From Alphaproteobacteria bacterium (GTDB lineage Bacteria > Pseudomonadota > Alphaproteobacteria > JACAEB01), in the NCBI GenBank assembly GCA_024236075.1, contig JACKLE010000004.1, forward strand, positions 178,696 through 242,695: a DNA stretch of 64,000 nucleotides, read 5' to 3'. The position numbers and the translations under genes are program-made. This document shows, piece by piece, positions 16,118 through 26,760 of this stretch. Numbering within the stretch: position 1 is the stretch's first letter; the number at the start of each line of letters is the position of its first letter. A model generated the notes under the pieces. That model was given only the letters and a program-made list of their open reading frames with translations. It did no database searches and was not told where the DNA came from.

Positions 16118-17287
16118 CTACCCTTCGCGTCCGCCGAGCGTGCGGGCGAAGCGACGTAGGTCCTCGACGAGGAGGTCGCCCGCGTCGAGGGCGGCGAAAT
16201 GGCCGCCATGGGGCATGTCCGTCCACTGAGCGATATTCTCGTAGTGGCGTTCCGCATGGCTGCGCGGGGGCAGGGGGTAGACCGAGTCGCCCGGAAAACC
16301 GGCGAGGGCGACGGGGCGCTCGATGCGCGCTCCGCGCGGCAGCGGGGCGGCCCGCTCCTCGGCCCAGCCGAAATAGGTCCAGGTGCTGGTGACGAATGTC
16401 CCCGTCACGAGGTAGATCATCACCGTGGTGAGGAGATCGTCGCGGGAGAAATGCTCGTCGAGCCTTCGCCCGCCGACATCGCTCCAGGCGTGGTACTTCT
16501 CGAGGATCCAGGCCGCGACGCCGACCGGCGAGTCCGTCATGGCATAGCCGAGCGTATGGGGGCGCGTCGCCTGCTGACGCAGATAGCCGCCTTCGCGCTC
16601 CAGATTGGCATGCATGCGCGCGCCCCATGCGCGCTCCTCGTCCGTCTCCAGAGAGACGCCGGGTGCGCGCCAGCCGGCCATGGTGATATGCGCGGCGTCC
16701 ACATTGCGTCCTTCGAAGGCGAGCCAGCCCGCGATCATCGAGCCCCAGTCGCCGCCATGCGCGATGACCCCCGCCTGGCCCAGCCGCGCGAGGAGAGCGT
16801 CGATGGCCTGCGCCATGCGTCTCGGCCCCATGGGAGCCCCGGGAGCGGACGAGAAGCCGTAGCCCGGCAGCGAGGGGACGATCACCGTGAACGCGTCCTT
16901 CTCGCGCCCGCCATGGCGCTCGGGATGGGCGAGAGGCTCGACGAGGCGCGAAAATTCGAAGAACGTTCCCGGCCAGCCATGGAGGAGCAGGAGCGGGCGC
17001 GGCGCGCTCCCCGAGCCTTCCTCCATGACGAAATGAAGCCTGAGCCTTTCGCCCCCGGCGGCGATCGGCGACGTGTACTGAGGAAGCGCGTTGAGGCGCG
17101 CCTCGGCCTCGCGCCAGTCGAAGCGCTCGAGCCAATGGGCGGCGAGATCGCGCAGGAAAGCGCGCGGCGTTCCCATGCGCCAGTCTTCCGACGCAGGCAT
17201 CGCGTCCCAGGGGAAGTCGGCGACACGGCGACGAATCCTGTCGAGCGCTTCATCGGGAATCGCGATGCGGAAAGGGGCCTTCGGCAC
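16118..17287 (-). CDS. Epoxide hydrolase (alpha/beta hydrolase with EHN domain)
   Basis: A 389-aa protein close to microsomal-type epoxide hydrolases, which open epoxides to diols. The N-terminal EHN domain (about residues 4-110) begins FRIAIPDEALDRIRRRV. The hydrolase core has the oxyanion motif HGWPGTF (103-109), the nucleophile Asp180 in HGGDWGS, lid Tyr residues in the TYFGWAEE region, and the catalytic His363 in HGGHFAAL. All triad parts seem present, so it should be active. The substrate cannot be inferred. It lies 66 bp upstream of the DUF1214 gene on the same strand. Confidence 0.88.
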   Translation of the reverse strand: MPKAPFRIAIPDEALDRIRRRVADFPWDAMPASEDWRMGTPRAFLRDLAAHWLERFDWREAEARLNALPQYTSPIAAGGERLRLHFVMEEGSGSAPRPLLLLHGWPGTFFEFSRLVEPLAHPERHGGREKDAFTVIVPSLPGYGFSSAPGAPMGPRRMAQAIDALLARLGQAGVIAHGGDWGSMIAGWLAFEGRNVDAAHITMAGWRAPGVSLETDEERAWGARMHANLEREGGYLRQQATRPHTLGYAMTDSPVGVAAWILEKYHAWSDVGGRRLDEHFSRDDLLTTVMIYLVTGTFVTSTWTYFGWAEERAAPLPRGARIERPVALAGFPGDSVYPLPPRSHAERHYENIAQWTDMPHGGHFAALDAGDLLVEDLRRFARTLGGREG

Positions 17288-17446
17288 GGCGCGGCACCTC
17301 CTCGCCTCTCAGCAGCGGGAGATCTTCTCGCAGGCGAGGGAATAAAGCGCAAGCAACTTTCGAGAAACGGCTGGAATGCTGCTGCGAACCGACAGCGCGC
17401 TGCCGGAGGGGCGCCCGACGGTTGCGAAACGCCTCCCGATTCTCGG

Positions 17447-17698
17447 TCAGCCTCCGAGATTGGGCTCGACGTCTCCGATCATTTCGTCCACGCGACCGCC
17501 GATCGAAAAGACGGTACCGGCGATGATGACCGAAACGCCGCTCGCGATCATGGCGTATTCGATCGCGGTCGCGCCGCTGCGGTCGGCCGCGAAGCGGGCG
17601 AGCAGATGTCCCGCTACAGTATCTCGCGCAGATGCGCGACCAGGGGCGCATCGGCGGGCGGCATCGGATAGTCGCTCAAGCTTGCGGGGCCGACCCAT
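17447..17698 (-). CDS. Flp/Fap-type pilin, start uncertain
   Basis: The core LLARFAADRSGATAIEYAMIASGVSVIIAG is that of Flp/Fap type IVb pilins, with the hydrophobic helix after the Glu that TadV-like peptidases process (the G-AxxxE form). Normal Flp pilins start five to ten residues before LLARF, but no ATG, GTG or TTG is in frame there. The nearest in-frame start is the ATG at 17698, which overlaps the end of the Nudix gene by 85 nt and gives an 83-aa precursor. A CTG at 17605 is another option. No tad or cpa secretion genes are nearby, so this is an orphan pilin gene. Confidence 0.7.
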   Translation of the reverse strand: MGRPRKLERLSDAARRCAPGRASARDTVAGHLLARFAADRSGATAIEYAMIASGVSVIIAGTVFSIGGRVDEMIGDVEPNLGG

Positions 17699-18012
17699 TT
17701 CGTCACCTGTCCTTCGCATGGCCGCACCTGCCCGCTCCAGCGCCGGCAGAGATAGAGCGGCATGAGGAGGTGGAAGTCCGGATAGGCGTGCGACGCGAAG
17801 ACGAACGGCGCAAGACAGCTCTCCTTCACGTCGATCGCGAGCTCTTCCTTCAGCTCACGGATGAGCGCCTCCTCGGGCCGCTCGCCCGCCTCGATCTTTC
17901 CGCCCGGAAATTCCCATAGGCCTGCCATGGCCTTGCCGTGCGGGCGCTGGGCGAGGAGCACCCGTCCGTCCGGATCGATGAGCGCGCAGGCCGCTACCAA
18001 AACGAGCTTCAT
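17614..18012 (-). CDS. mutT: Nudix hydrolase, MutT-like 8-oxo-dGTP diphosphatase
   Basis: A 132-aa Nudix protein that probably sanitises the nucleotide pool by hydrolysing 8-oxo-dGTP. The Nudix box runs from Gly38 through Glu44, Arg52-Glu53 and Glu56-Glu57, with the usual Gly before the final hydrophobic residue changed to Ala59. The start MKLVLVAACALIDPDGRVLLAQRP and the WEFPGGK motif are typical of MutT. Its 3' end overlaps the possible pilin start. Confidence 0.85.
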   Translation of the reverse strand: MKLVLVAACALIDPDGRVLLAQRPHGKAMAGLWEFPGGKIEAGERPEEALIRELKEELAIDVKESCLAPFVFASHAYPDFHLLMPLYLCRRWSGQVRPCEGQVTKWVGPASLSDYPMPPADAPLVAHLREIL

Positions 18013-18106
18013 CGTCCGGATGCCTCCAGTCTGATCCGAATTCCCCTAAGCGGGGCTCAAGCGATTTGCTAAGATGCCGCATATTCATGGTTAAGGGGCA
18101 AGCTCC

Positions 18107-18715
18107 GTGACGCTCGCGCTTTATCTCGCCTTCGTGGCGGCCTCCGTCGTCCTCATCGCGACGCCGGGTCCGAACGTCGCGCTCATCGTGGGTACGAGCC
18201 TGGGCTCCGGGCTTCGGGCCGGGCTCTGGACCGTCGCCGGCACCACGGCGGCAAGCGCGCTCCTGCTGGCGCTGACCGTCGCGGGCCTCGGAGCCGCGTT
18301 TGAGGGGTTGGCGCACGCCTTCGAGATCGTCCGTTGGCTCGGCGCCGCCTACCTCCTCTATCTCGGCGCGCGCATGCTTCTGGCGCGTCCCGGCGCGTCC
18401 GTCCCTCGCCAGGCGCCTCGGTCCGGCCGGACGGCCTTTGCTCGCGGCCTTGCCGTTTCGCTCGCCAATCCGAAGACGCTGCTGTTCTACGGCGCCTTCC
18501 TGCCGCAGTTCGTCGCGCACGACGCGCCGGCCCTGCCGCAGCTTGCGCTGCTCGCGGCAACCTTCGTGGCGCTCGCCGGCATCCTCGACGCCCTTTGGGT
18601 GCTGGGCGCGCACGCGGTTCGCGGTCGCGGTCTCCTCGAGGCGCGCTGGCCCGCGCGCCTCGGCGGCGTCGCACTCGTCGCGGCGGCGGTCGGCCTTGCC
18701 CTCAAGCGGGCCTAG
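18107..18715 (+). CDS. LysE/RhtB family exporter
   Basis: A 202-aa inner-membrane protein with about six hydrophobic helices and the family motif ATPGPN near the N-terminus (residues 18-23), plus SLANPKTLLFY in the middle. The family exports amino acids such as lysine, threonine or homoserine lactones. The GTG start at 18107 is the only one that keeps the first helix intact. Its 3' end overlaps the 3' end of the convergent GNAT gene by 4 nt. Confidence 0.88.
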   Translation: MTLALYLAFVAASVVLIATPGPNVALIVGTSLGSGLRAGLWTVAGTTAASALLLALTVAGLGAAFEGLAHAFEIVRWLGAAYLLYLGARMLLARPGASVPRQAPRSGRTAFARGLAVSLANPKTLLFYGAFLPQFVAHDAPALPQLALLAATFVALAGILDALWVLGAHAVRGRGLLEARWPARLGGVALVAAAVGLALKRA

Positions 18716-19290
18716 GGCAGGGAGCGCGCATAGCGGTGCACGAGGCGCCTGCCCCCGCGCGAGGGGTAGGAGCGCGCGAGGATGCGGCCGATCGTGAAGC
18801 CGCACTTCTCGAGGACACGTCCCGAGGCGACATTGTCCGCGAAGACATAGGCGTGGAGTCGCGTGAGCAGGAGGTCGCGCGCGCAAAAGCCGAGAAAGGC
18901 GCCGACCGCCTCGCTGGCAAGGCCTCGGCCCCAGAAGGGCTTGCCCAGCCAATATCCGATCTCCGCGCGACCCGTGCCCGAAAGGGTGCGCAAGGTCATG
19001 TAGGCGGCGAGCGCGCCGATGAGCTCGCCCGAGTCGCGTGCCTCGATGGCGAGCACGTATTCCTTGTCGCGCTCCCAGCGCTCCGCATCGAGCAGAAGCC
19101 AGTCGCGCGCGGTTGCGGTCGGATAGGGCCAGGGCAGCGAGGCGGTCTGCTTGGCGACGTCCCAGTCGTTCACATAGTGGACGATCGCGCTCGTGTCGCT
19201 CGAGGCGAGGCGCCGCAACGCCACGCGCTCGGCTTCGATGCGTCCGTCGAAGCCGGGGACGGGCGAACGGGAGCGGCGCAGCGCGAACAT
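18712..19290 (-). CDS. GNAT family N-acetyltransferase (RimJ/RimL-like)
   Basis: A 192-aa acetyltransferase. The AcCoA-binding region reads EIGYWLGKPFWGRGLASEAVGA, with the (Q/R)GxG-type turn as GRGLAS, and is followed by VFADNVASGRVLEKCGF, a typical RimJ/RimL signature. The substrate is unknown; relatives acetylate ribosomal protein N-termini or small amines. It lies just downstream of argJ on the same strand, 6 bp away, so probably in one transcript. Confidence 0.85.
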   Translation of the reverse strand: MFALRRSRSPVPGFDGRIEAERVALRRLASSDTSAIVHYVNDWDVAKQTASLPWPYPTATARDWLLLDAERWERDKEYVLAIEARDSGELIGALAAYMTLRTLSGTGRAEIGYWLGKPFWGRGLASEAVGAFLGFCARDLLLTRLHAYVFADNVASGRVLEKCGFTIGRILARSYPSRGGRRLVHRYARSLP

Positions 19291-19296
19291 CGACCC

Positions 19297-20760
19297 TCAG
19301 CTCCGGTAGTCGACATTGATGGCGATGTATTCGTGCGTGAGATCGCACGTCCACACCGTCGCCTCGCCGGCTCCGACGCCGACATCGACCGCGATGGAGA
19401 TCTCGCGGCCCTTGAGATGGCGCGTCACCTTCGCCTCGTCATAGGTCGGCGAGACGAGGCCGTTGCGCGCGACCGAGTGGCCCCCGATGCGGATCGCGAG
19501 CTTGTCGCGGTCGGCCGCTTCGCCGGCCTTGCCGACTGCCATGGCGATGCGCCCCCAATTGGCGTCCTCGCCCGCGATCGCCGTCTTGACGAGCGGCGAG
19601 TTCGCGATGGAGAGGGCGATGGTGCGTGCCGCGCGCGTATTCTCCGCCCCCGTCACCTTGACGGCGATGAACTTCTGCGCGCCCTCGCCGTCGCGCACGA
19701 TCTGGTGGGCGAGCGAGCGCATGACGCTTTCGAGCGCCTCGCGGAAGGGGGCGAGCCGGCGGTCGCCGATGCGCCGGATTGGGTCCTTCATGCCCGCTCC
19801 GCCGGTCGCGAAGGCGAGCACCGTGTCCGAGGTCGACGTGTCGCCGTCGACCGTAATGGCATTGAAGCTGTCCCGGACCGTCAGGATAAGGAGCGTTTGC
19901 AGCACCTCGGCGGAGATGGCCGCGTCCGTGAAGACGAAGGCGAGCATCGTCGCCATGTCGGGCGCGATCATGCCGGAGCCCTTGGCGATGCCGTTGATCG
20001 TGACCTTGACCCCGTCTATCTCGGCGCTCGCGGTCGCGCCCTTGGGATAGGTGTCGGTCGTCATGATGGCGCGGGCGGCGTCCTCGAACGCGTCCTCGCT
20101 CGCGCTCTCGGCGAGCGCGGGCAGGGCGGCCGCGACGGTCGCGCCGTCCAGCACCTTGCCGATGACCCCCGTCGAGGCGAGGAAGACGTTGCGCTGGCGG
20201 CAGCCGGCGAGCCGCGCGGCTTCGGCCGCGACGGTCTTCGCGGCTTCGGCGCCAGCGCGGCCCGTGAAGGCGTTCGCGTTCCCCGAATTGACGACGAGCA
20301 CGCGGCCTGTCCCGTCCGAGCTCTTGTCGAAATTGGCGCGGCACCAGTCGACGGGCGCGGACGGGCAGCGCGACGTCGTGAAGACGCCCGCGGCCTGAGT
20401 GCCCTCGGCAAAGATGCCCACGAGCAGGTCGTCGCGGTCGCGATAGGTCTCTCCCGAACGCCCCGCGGCAAGGCGCACGCCGGCGATCGGCGGCAGCCTG
20501 GGGAACCGGGCCGGCGCGAAGGGCGAGGGCTTGGGACCCACCTTTGGCTTGGGGGCAGTCTTCGGCGCGGGACGCGCGCTCTCCTTGCGAAAGCGCTCGG
20601 CCTGCTCGTCGCGCCGCAGCATGGAGTCGCGCAGGACGGCGGACAGAGGATCGAGGGCCCCCTGCAGGTCCATGTGCGACAGCTTGGCGGCGGCGACGCG
20701 GGCCGCGCGGCGCACGCGCGAGCGCTTCAGCTTGCGCCTGGGCGATTTTTCTTCGGCCAT
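19297..20760 (-). CDS. argJ: Bifunctional ornithine acetyltransferase / N-acetylglutamate synthase ArgJ
   Basis: Transfers acetyl from N-acetylornithine to glutamate in the cyclic arginine pathway. The self-cleavage site is in GMIAPDMATML, with nucleophile Thr271 in the long reading, and KGSGM precedes it. From the ATG at 20760 the protein is 487 aa, with about 75 extra N-terminal residues that are very basic and Pro/Lys-rich. A GTG at 20541 (codon 74) would give a standard 414-aa ArgJ. Neither start has a strong ribosome site. The ATG is kept because the frame is open. It is divergent from secA. Confidence 0.92.
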   Translation of the reverse strand: MAEEKSPRRKLKRSRVRRAARVAAAKLSHMDLQGALDPLSAVLRDSMLRRDEQAERFRKESARPAPKTAPKPKVGPKPSPFAPARFPRLPPIAGVRLAAGRSGETYRDRDDLLVGIFAEGTQAAGVFTTSRCPSAPVDWCRANFDKSSDGTGRVLVVNSGNANAFTGRAGAEAAKTVAAEAARLAGCRQRNVFLASTGVIGKVLDGATVAAALPALAESASEDAFEDAARAIMTTDTYPKGATASAEIDGVKVTINGIAKGSGMIAPDMATMLAFVFTDAAISAEVLQTLLILTVRDSFNAITVDGDTSTSDTVLAFATGGAGMKDPIRRIGDRRLAPFREALESVMRSLAHQIVRDGEGAQKFIAVKVTGAENTRAARTIALSIANSPLVKTAIAGEDANWGRIAMAVGKAGEAADRDKLAIRIGGHSVARNGLVSPTYDEAKVTRHLKGREISIAVDVGVGAGEATVWTCDLTHEYIAINVDYRS

Positions 20761-20848
20761 GGGGTCCCAATCCAGCGAGTCGGCGGCGCCACTATGCCGT
20801 GTCCCCGCCCGCGGGATCAATCTGCCGCGAGCCGCACTTCTCGCCGCG

Positions 20849-20877
20849 TTGACAAGGGGATAGGGCCCCCTTATCTC
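20849..20877 (+). promoter_or_regulatory. Probable secA promoter
   Basis: TTGACA (20849-20854) is followed by a 17-base spacer and TATCTC (20872-20877), a good sigma-70-type pair. It lies in the argJ-secA intergenic region, 160 bp upstream of the secA ATG. Confidence 0.45.
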
Positions 20878-21037
20878 AACCCGACGGGCCGGCCGCTCGC
20901 GGGAGGCGTCCTGGCCGGCGGCGACCGCGATTCCAAGCTCCACAGCGCCAGCTCACAGGCGGCCGCGTCGAAAGCTAGAGACCGGATCGGAAATAGTTGG
21001 CGTGCCGGGAGCGGGCGCGGCTGCGAGGAGCGAGGGC

Positions 21038-23806
<2,769 letters not shown>

Positions 23807-23846
23807 GGGGTTGAGGCTCGCCGGGGCCTGAGGCAAGGTTGGGCTT

Positions 23847-24122
23847 ATGGGCATCGTCCTTCCAAAGGAACTCGAGGCTTTCGTCGCGCGGCTGGTCGCA
23901 TCCGGCGCCTATGACAATGCGGAGGCCGTCCTGGCCGATGCTCTCAGAGTTCTTCAGCGTTCGCACGAAGCGGGTGCCGACAGCGACGGTAAGCTCGAAT
24001 GGCTGAAGGCGGCCATCGCCGAAAGCGAAAAGAGCGGAGCGCCTGTCGCGCTTGATCTCGACGAGTTTCAGGCGGTCGTCAGCGGCCGGGCCCCGATTCC
24101 GGAGCCCGGGTCTGCTGCATGA
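23847..24122 (+). CDS. ParD-like antitoxin
   Basis: A 91-aa protein whose N-terminus (LPKELEAFVARLVASGAYDNAEAVLADALRVL) is a ribbon-helix-helix DNA-binding domain of the ParD/CopG type. The C-terminal half is a disordered-looking segment that would wrap the toxin. It overlaps the parE-like gene by 4 nt (ATGA), the classic type II toxin-antitoxin order. Autoregulation through its own promoter is expected from the family. Confidence 0.85.
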   Translation: MGIVLPKELEAFVARLVASGAYDNAEAVLADALRVLQRSHEAGADSDGKLEWLKAAIAESEKSGAPVALDLDEFQAVVSGRAPIPEPGSAA

Positions 24123-24418
24123 GGCTCCTCTGGCGCCCGCGAGCGCTCGAGGATGTTCGCGAAATTTTCGCGTTCATTGCGACTCGCGATCCCGGATCTG
24201 CCAAGGCATATACCGACCGAATTTTCACGGCGGCGATGCGGCTGGAGCGGCATCCTCATTCGGGGCGCGCACGAGACGAGGTGGGCGAAGGACTGAGGTC
24301 CATCCGGTCCCGGAGCCACGTAATCTTCTACTTCGTGGCCGAAGACGAAATTCACGTGCTTCGGATCGTTCACGCGGCGCGGGATATCCGCAGGCTGGCC
24401 GATGAGATCAGCGATTAG
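24119..24418 (+). CDS. ParE/RelE-type toxin
   Basis: A 99-aa toxin of the ParE/RelE superfamily: RPRALEDVREIFAFIA at the N-terminus, LERHPHSGR in the middle and the terminal VIFYFVAEDEIHVLRIVHAARD are family hallmarks. ParE proteins poison DNA gyrase, while RelE proteins cleave mRNA; ParE is favoured by the ParD-like partner. It is coupled to the antitoxin by an ATGA overlap. Confidence 0.87.
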   Translation: MRLLWRPRALEDVREIFAFIATRDPGSAKAYTDRIFTAAMRLERHPHSGRARDEVGEGLRSIRSRSHVIFYFVAEDEIHVLRIVHAARDIRRLADEISD

Positions 24419-24676
24419 TGCGGTTCAGCCCGTTTCGCCGTTTCACCCGGGCCTGCCAAGGCCCAGGCCTCGCACAATCGTCGGACCCAAGTCGCGAGCG
24501 AATACGCGGCCGCTCGCGAGCAGCATCGATTCGCCGACGAAAATCTTGGAGAGCCTGCCGGGATGAGGCTGGTCCGGCCGCGCAGAGGTCGGCGTTGAGG
24601 GCTGCGACGAGGCCGGGATCAACGAGGGTAAGCCGGGGGGGCCAAAAAACTGGGATTGCGCGTTTCGTGTGAAGCG
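24419..24676. other. 258-bp gap after the toxin gene
   Basis: I see no gene, tRNA or terminator that I can support. Open frames exist on both strands, but their residue mix is Arg-rich and typical of antisense GC-rich sequence. Confidence 0.4.
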
Positions 24677-25582
24677 TCACGGCCGCGCCTTGTCGCCGGC
24701 TGGGCGCTCGGTCGTGCCGAGCGCATCGGCGAGGCGCGCGGTGGCCGAGCCGGGACGAAGCGGCTTGGGCTGCGAAGGATCGGGCGCCCAGGCGGTGAGA
24801 TAGAAGATCTCGAAGGTTGCCCGAACACGGCCGCCGGGCGAGGGATAGCGCGCCGTGTAGATGTCGAGCATGCGGGCGAGTGCCGCGCGCGGCAACGGTC
24901 CTTTCGTCCGGGCAAGGAGCGTCGACGTCTCGCCCATGGCGCGCAGGTCCCGAAACAGCCCGAGCGGGCTCTCATAGGTCAGCGTCAGGCTCTCGCGGTC
25001 CGCGACGGGCAGGGCGACGCCCGCGCGCTGGAGGAGCCCCGCGCAGTCGGTGAGGCTTGCCATGGGCGCGACGCGGGGGCTTGCTCCGCCCATCGTCTCA
25101 ATCTCGGCCTCGAGGAGCGCCTCCCTCAGCTCCCGGAGAGTCTCGCCGCCGAAGAGCGCGGCGAGAAGCAGGCCGTCGGGACGCAGGGCACGGCGAAGCT
25201 GCACGAGCGCTCCGGGCAGGTCGTTGAGCCCGTGGAGGACGAGCGGCGCGAGCACGACATCGAAGGATTCTTCCGCGAAGGGCAGCGCCTCCTCGTCGAA
25301 CGCTACGCGGGGACCCTGGAGGCCGGCCAGGAGCGCGGGAACGCTTTCCGCGCGCACGAGAAGCTCCGGATTCCGGGAACGGTGAGGGAGCGGCACGTCG
25401 CAAAATGCCGCCCCGAGCGCGAGGACGCGCGAGAAGCTGCGCTCGACATCGCCGAGCCGCAGCGCCAGCTCGCGCGCGACATGGGCGTGGATCGCCCGGT
25501 CTGCGCCGGCCAGCCGGCCCGCCCGCGCGCGGCGCGCCCGTGCGAGCGGACGGTCGAAAATGAGGCTATCGTGCGCGGACAA
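24677..25582 (-). CDS. Methyltransferase-fold protein, NDUFAF5-like
   Basis: A 301-aa class I methyltransferase-like protein. The order (LIFDRPLARARRARA start, RVAFDEEALPFAEESFDVVLAPLVLHGLNDLPG core, GGETLRELREALLEAE) matches the alphaproteobacterial family related to mitochondrial NDUFAF5, which modifies complex I. The SAM-binding glycine motif is degenerate (LALGAAFCD), as in some members. The start is a TTG at 25582, with no better start codon before the core. It is divergent from comF, a common pairing. Function in bacteria is unproven; confident in fold, less so in role. Confidence 0.75.
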   Translation of the reverse strand: MSAHDSLIFDRPLARARRARAGRLAGADRAIHAHVARELALRLGDVERSFSRVLALGAAFCDVPLPHRSRNPELLVRAESVPALLAGLQGPRVAFDEEALPFAEESFDVVLAPLVLHGLNDLPGALVQLRRALRPDGLLLAALFGGETLRELREALLEAEIETMGGASPRVAPMASLTDCAGLLQRAGVALPVADRESLTLTYESPLGLFRDLRAMGETSTLLARTKGPLPRAALARMLDIYTARYPSPGGRVRATFEIFYLTAWAPDPSQPKPLRPGSATARLADALGTTERPAGDKARP

Positions 25583-25599
25583 TCTTCGAGGACCCGGCC

Positions 25600-26382
25600 G
25601 TGATTGGGAAATGGCGCGTGGGCGGGATTATGGAGGCCGGACGCGTGGCGGCAAGCGCCAGAGTCCTTGCGCGCGCCGCACTCGACATCGTTCTGCCGCC
25701 CTCCTGCCTCGCGTGCCGGGGGGACGTCGCCGAAGCCGGACGCCTCTGCGCGGCGTGCTGGCGCGAGGCGCGCTTCATCGACGGACCGATCTGCGCGGTC
25801 TGCGGCGCGCCCTTCCCGCATCCCGTTCCGGAGGGCGCGCTGTGCGGCGATTGCCTGCGCGAGAGGCCTCCTTACGCCTGCGCGCGCTCGGCCGGGCTCT
25901 ACGAAGGTCCGCTGAGGGGGCTCGTCCTGGGCCTCAAGCACGGCGACCGATGCGATGCGGCGCCCTTCCTCGCCGGCCTCATGTCCCGTGCCGGAGCGCG
26001 GCTTCTGAGCGAGGCCGACGCCCTCGTTCCGGTGCCGCTCCACGGCATTCGGCGCATCGCCCGGCGCTTCAATCAGGCGGCGCTGCTCGCCCAGGCGCTC
26101 GGCGCGATGTCGGGCCTGCCGGTGGTGGCGCTCGCTCTTAGGCGGGCCCGCCACACGCCCCCGCAGGTGGGGCTCGGCCGCCAGGCACGAACGCGCAATG
26201 TCGCCGGCGCCTTCCGCGTTCGGCCGGCGGCGCGATCCGCCGTCGAGGGCGCCCGGCTCCTTCTGATCGATGACGTGCTGACGACCGGAGCGACGGTCGG
26301 CGCCTGCACCCGCGCGCTGAAGGCCGCCGGCGCGCGCGAGGTGTCGGTATTGACCGCCCTGCGCGCCGGCGAGCCGGTCTGA
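25600..26382 (+). CDS. ComF family phosphoribosyltransferase-like protein
   Basis: A 260-aa ComF-type protein, linked in other bacteria to DNA uptake and recombination. Cys pairs CLAC (36, 39), CAAC (50, 53), CAVC (65, 68) and CGDC (82, 85) form zinc fingers. The PRPP-binding motif LLLIDDVLTTGAT is near residues 215-228. The start is GTG 25600 or ATG 25630; the ATG gives a shorter and more usual N-terminus. Divergent from the methyltransferase; grxC follows on the same strand. Confidence 0.85.
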   Translation: MIGKWRVGGIMEAGRVAASARVLARAALDIVLPPSCLACRGDVAEAGRLCAACWREARFIDGPICAVCGAPFPHPVPEGALCGDCLRERPPYACARSAGLYEGPLRGLVLGLKHGDRCDAAPFLAGLMSRAGARLLSEADALVPVPLHGIRRIARRFNQAALLAQALGAMSGLPVVALALRRARHTPPQVGLGRQARTRNVAGAFRVRPAARSAVEGARLLLIDDVLTTGATVGACTRALKAAGAREVSVLTALRAGEPV

Positions 26383-26493
26383 CGGCGCCGGCCTTTCGCC
26401 GGACAATGTGACATGCGTCATGGAAACCGCGGCGGCCCCGTGCCATTTTAGTCTTGACGTAGCCTGCCCGGCGTCCCGAAAAATGAGGCCAAC

Positions 26494-26751
26494 ATGGCTC
26501 GGGTCGAGATCTACACGACGCTGCTTTGCCCCTACTGCAATCGGGCGAAGGCGCTTCTGCGCGCGAAGAACATCGACTTCACCGAGGTGGACGTCGGCCG
26601 GGACGGCACGCTGCGCCACACCATGACGGCGCGGGCGGGCGGGCGGCGGACGGTTCCGCAGATATTCATCGGCGGCCTGCATATCGGGGGCTGCGACGAG
26701 CTCCTCGCGCTCGAGGCCCAAGGGCAGCTCGATGCGCTTCTGGCCGCCTGA
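26494..26751 (+). CDS. grxC: Glutaredoxin 3 (GrxC)
   Basis: An 85-aa dithiol glutaredoxin reducing disulfides and glutathione mixed disulfides. The active site is CPYC (Cys12, Cys15) and the cis-Pro lies in TVPQIFIG, followed by GGCDEL for glutathione binding. The fold length is normal. It lies 9 bp before the nitrilase gene on the same strand, which likely shares its transcript. Confidence 0.94.
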   Translation: MARVEIYTTLLCPYCNRAKALLRAKNIDFTEVDVGRDGTLRHTMTARAGGRRTVPQIFIGGLHIGGCDELLALEAQGQLDALLAA

Positions 26752-26760
26752 GGTGCAAGG

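Noticed and set aside
16199..17671. Plus-strand frame of 490 codons
   Set aside because: Antisense to the epoxide hydrolase and pilin genes; no conserved motifs.
24408..24680. Minus-strand frame that reads PPRLTLVDPGLVAALNADLC
   Set aside because: The fragment looks slightly protein-like, but I could not connect it to a family, and it lacks a ribosome site. Treated as empty.
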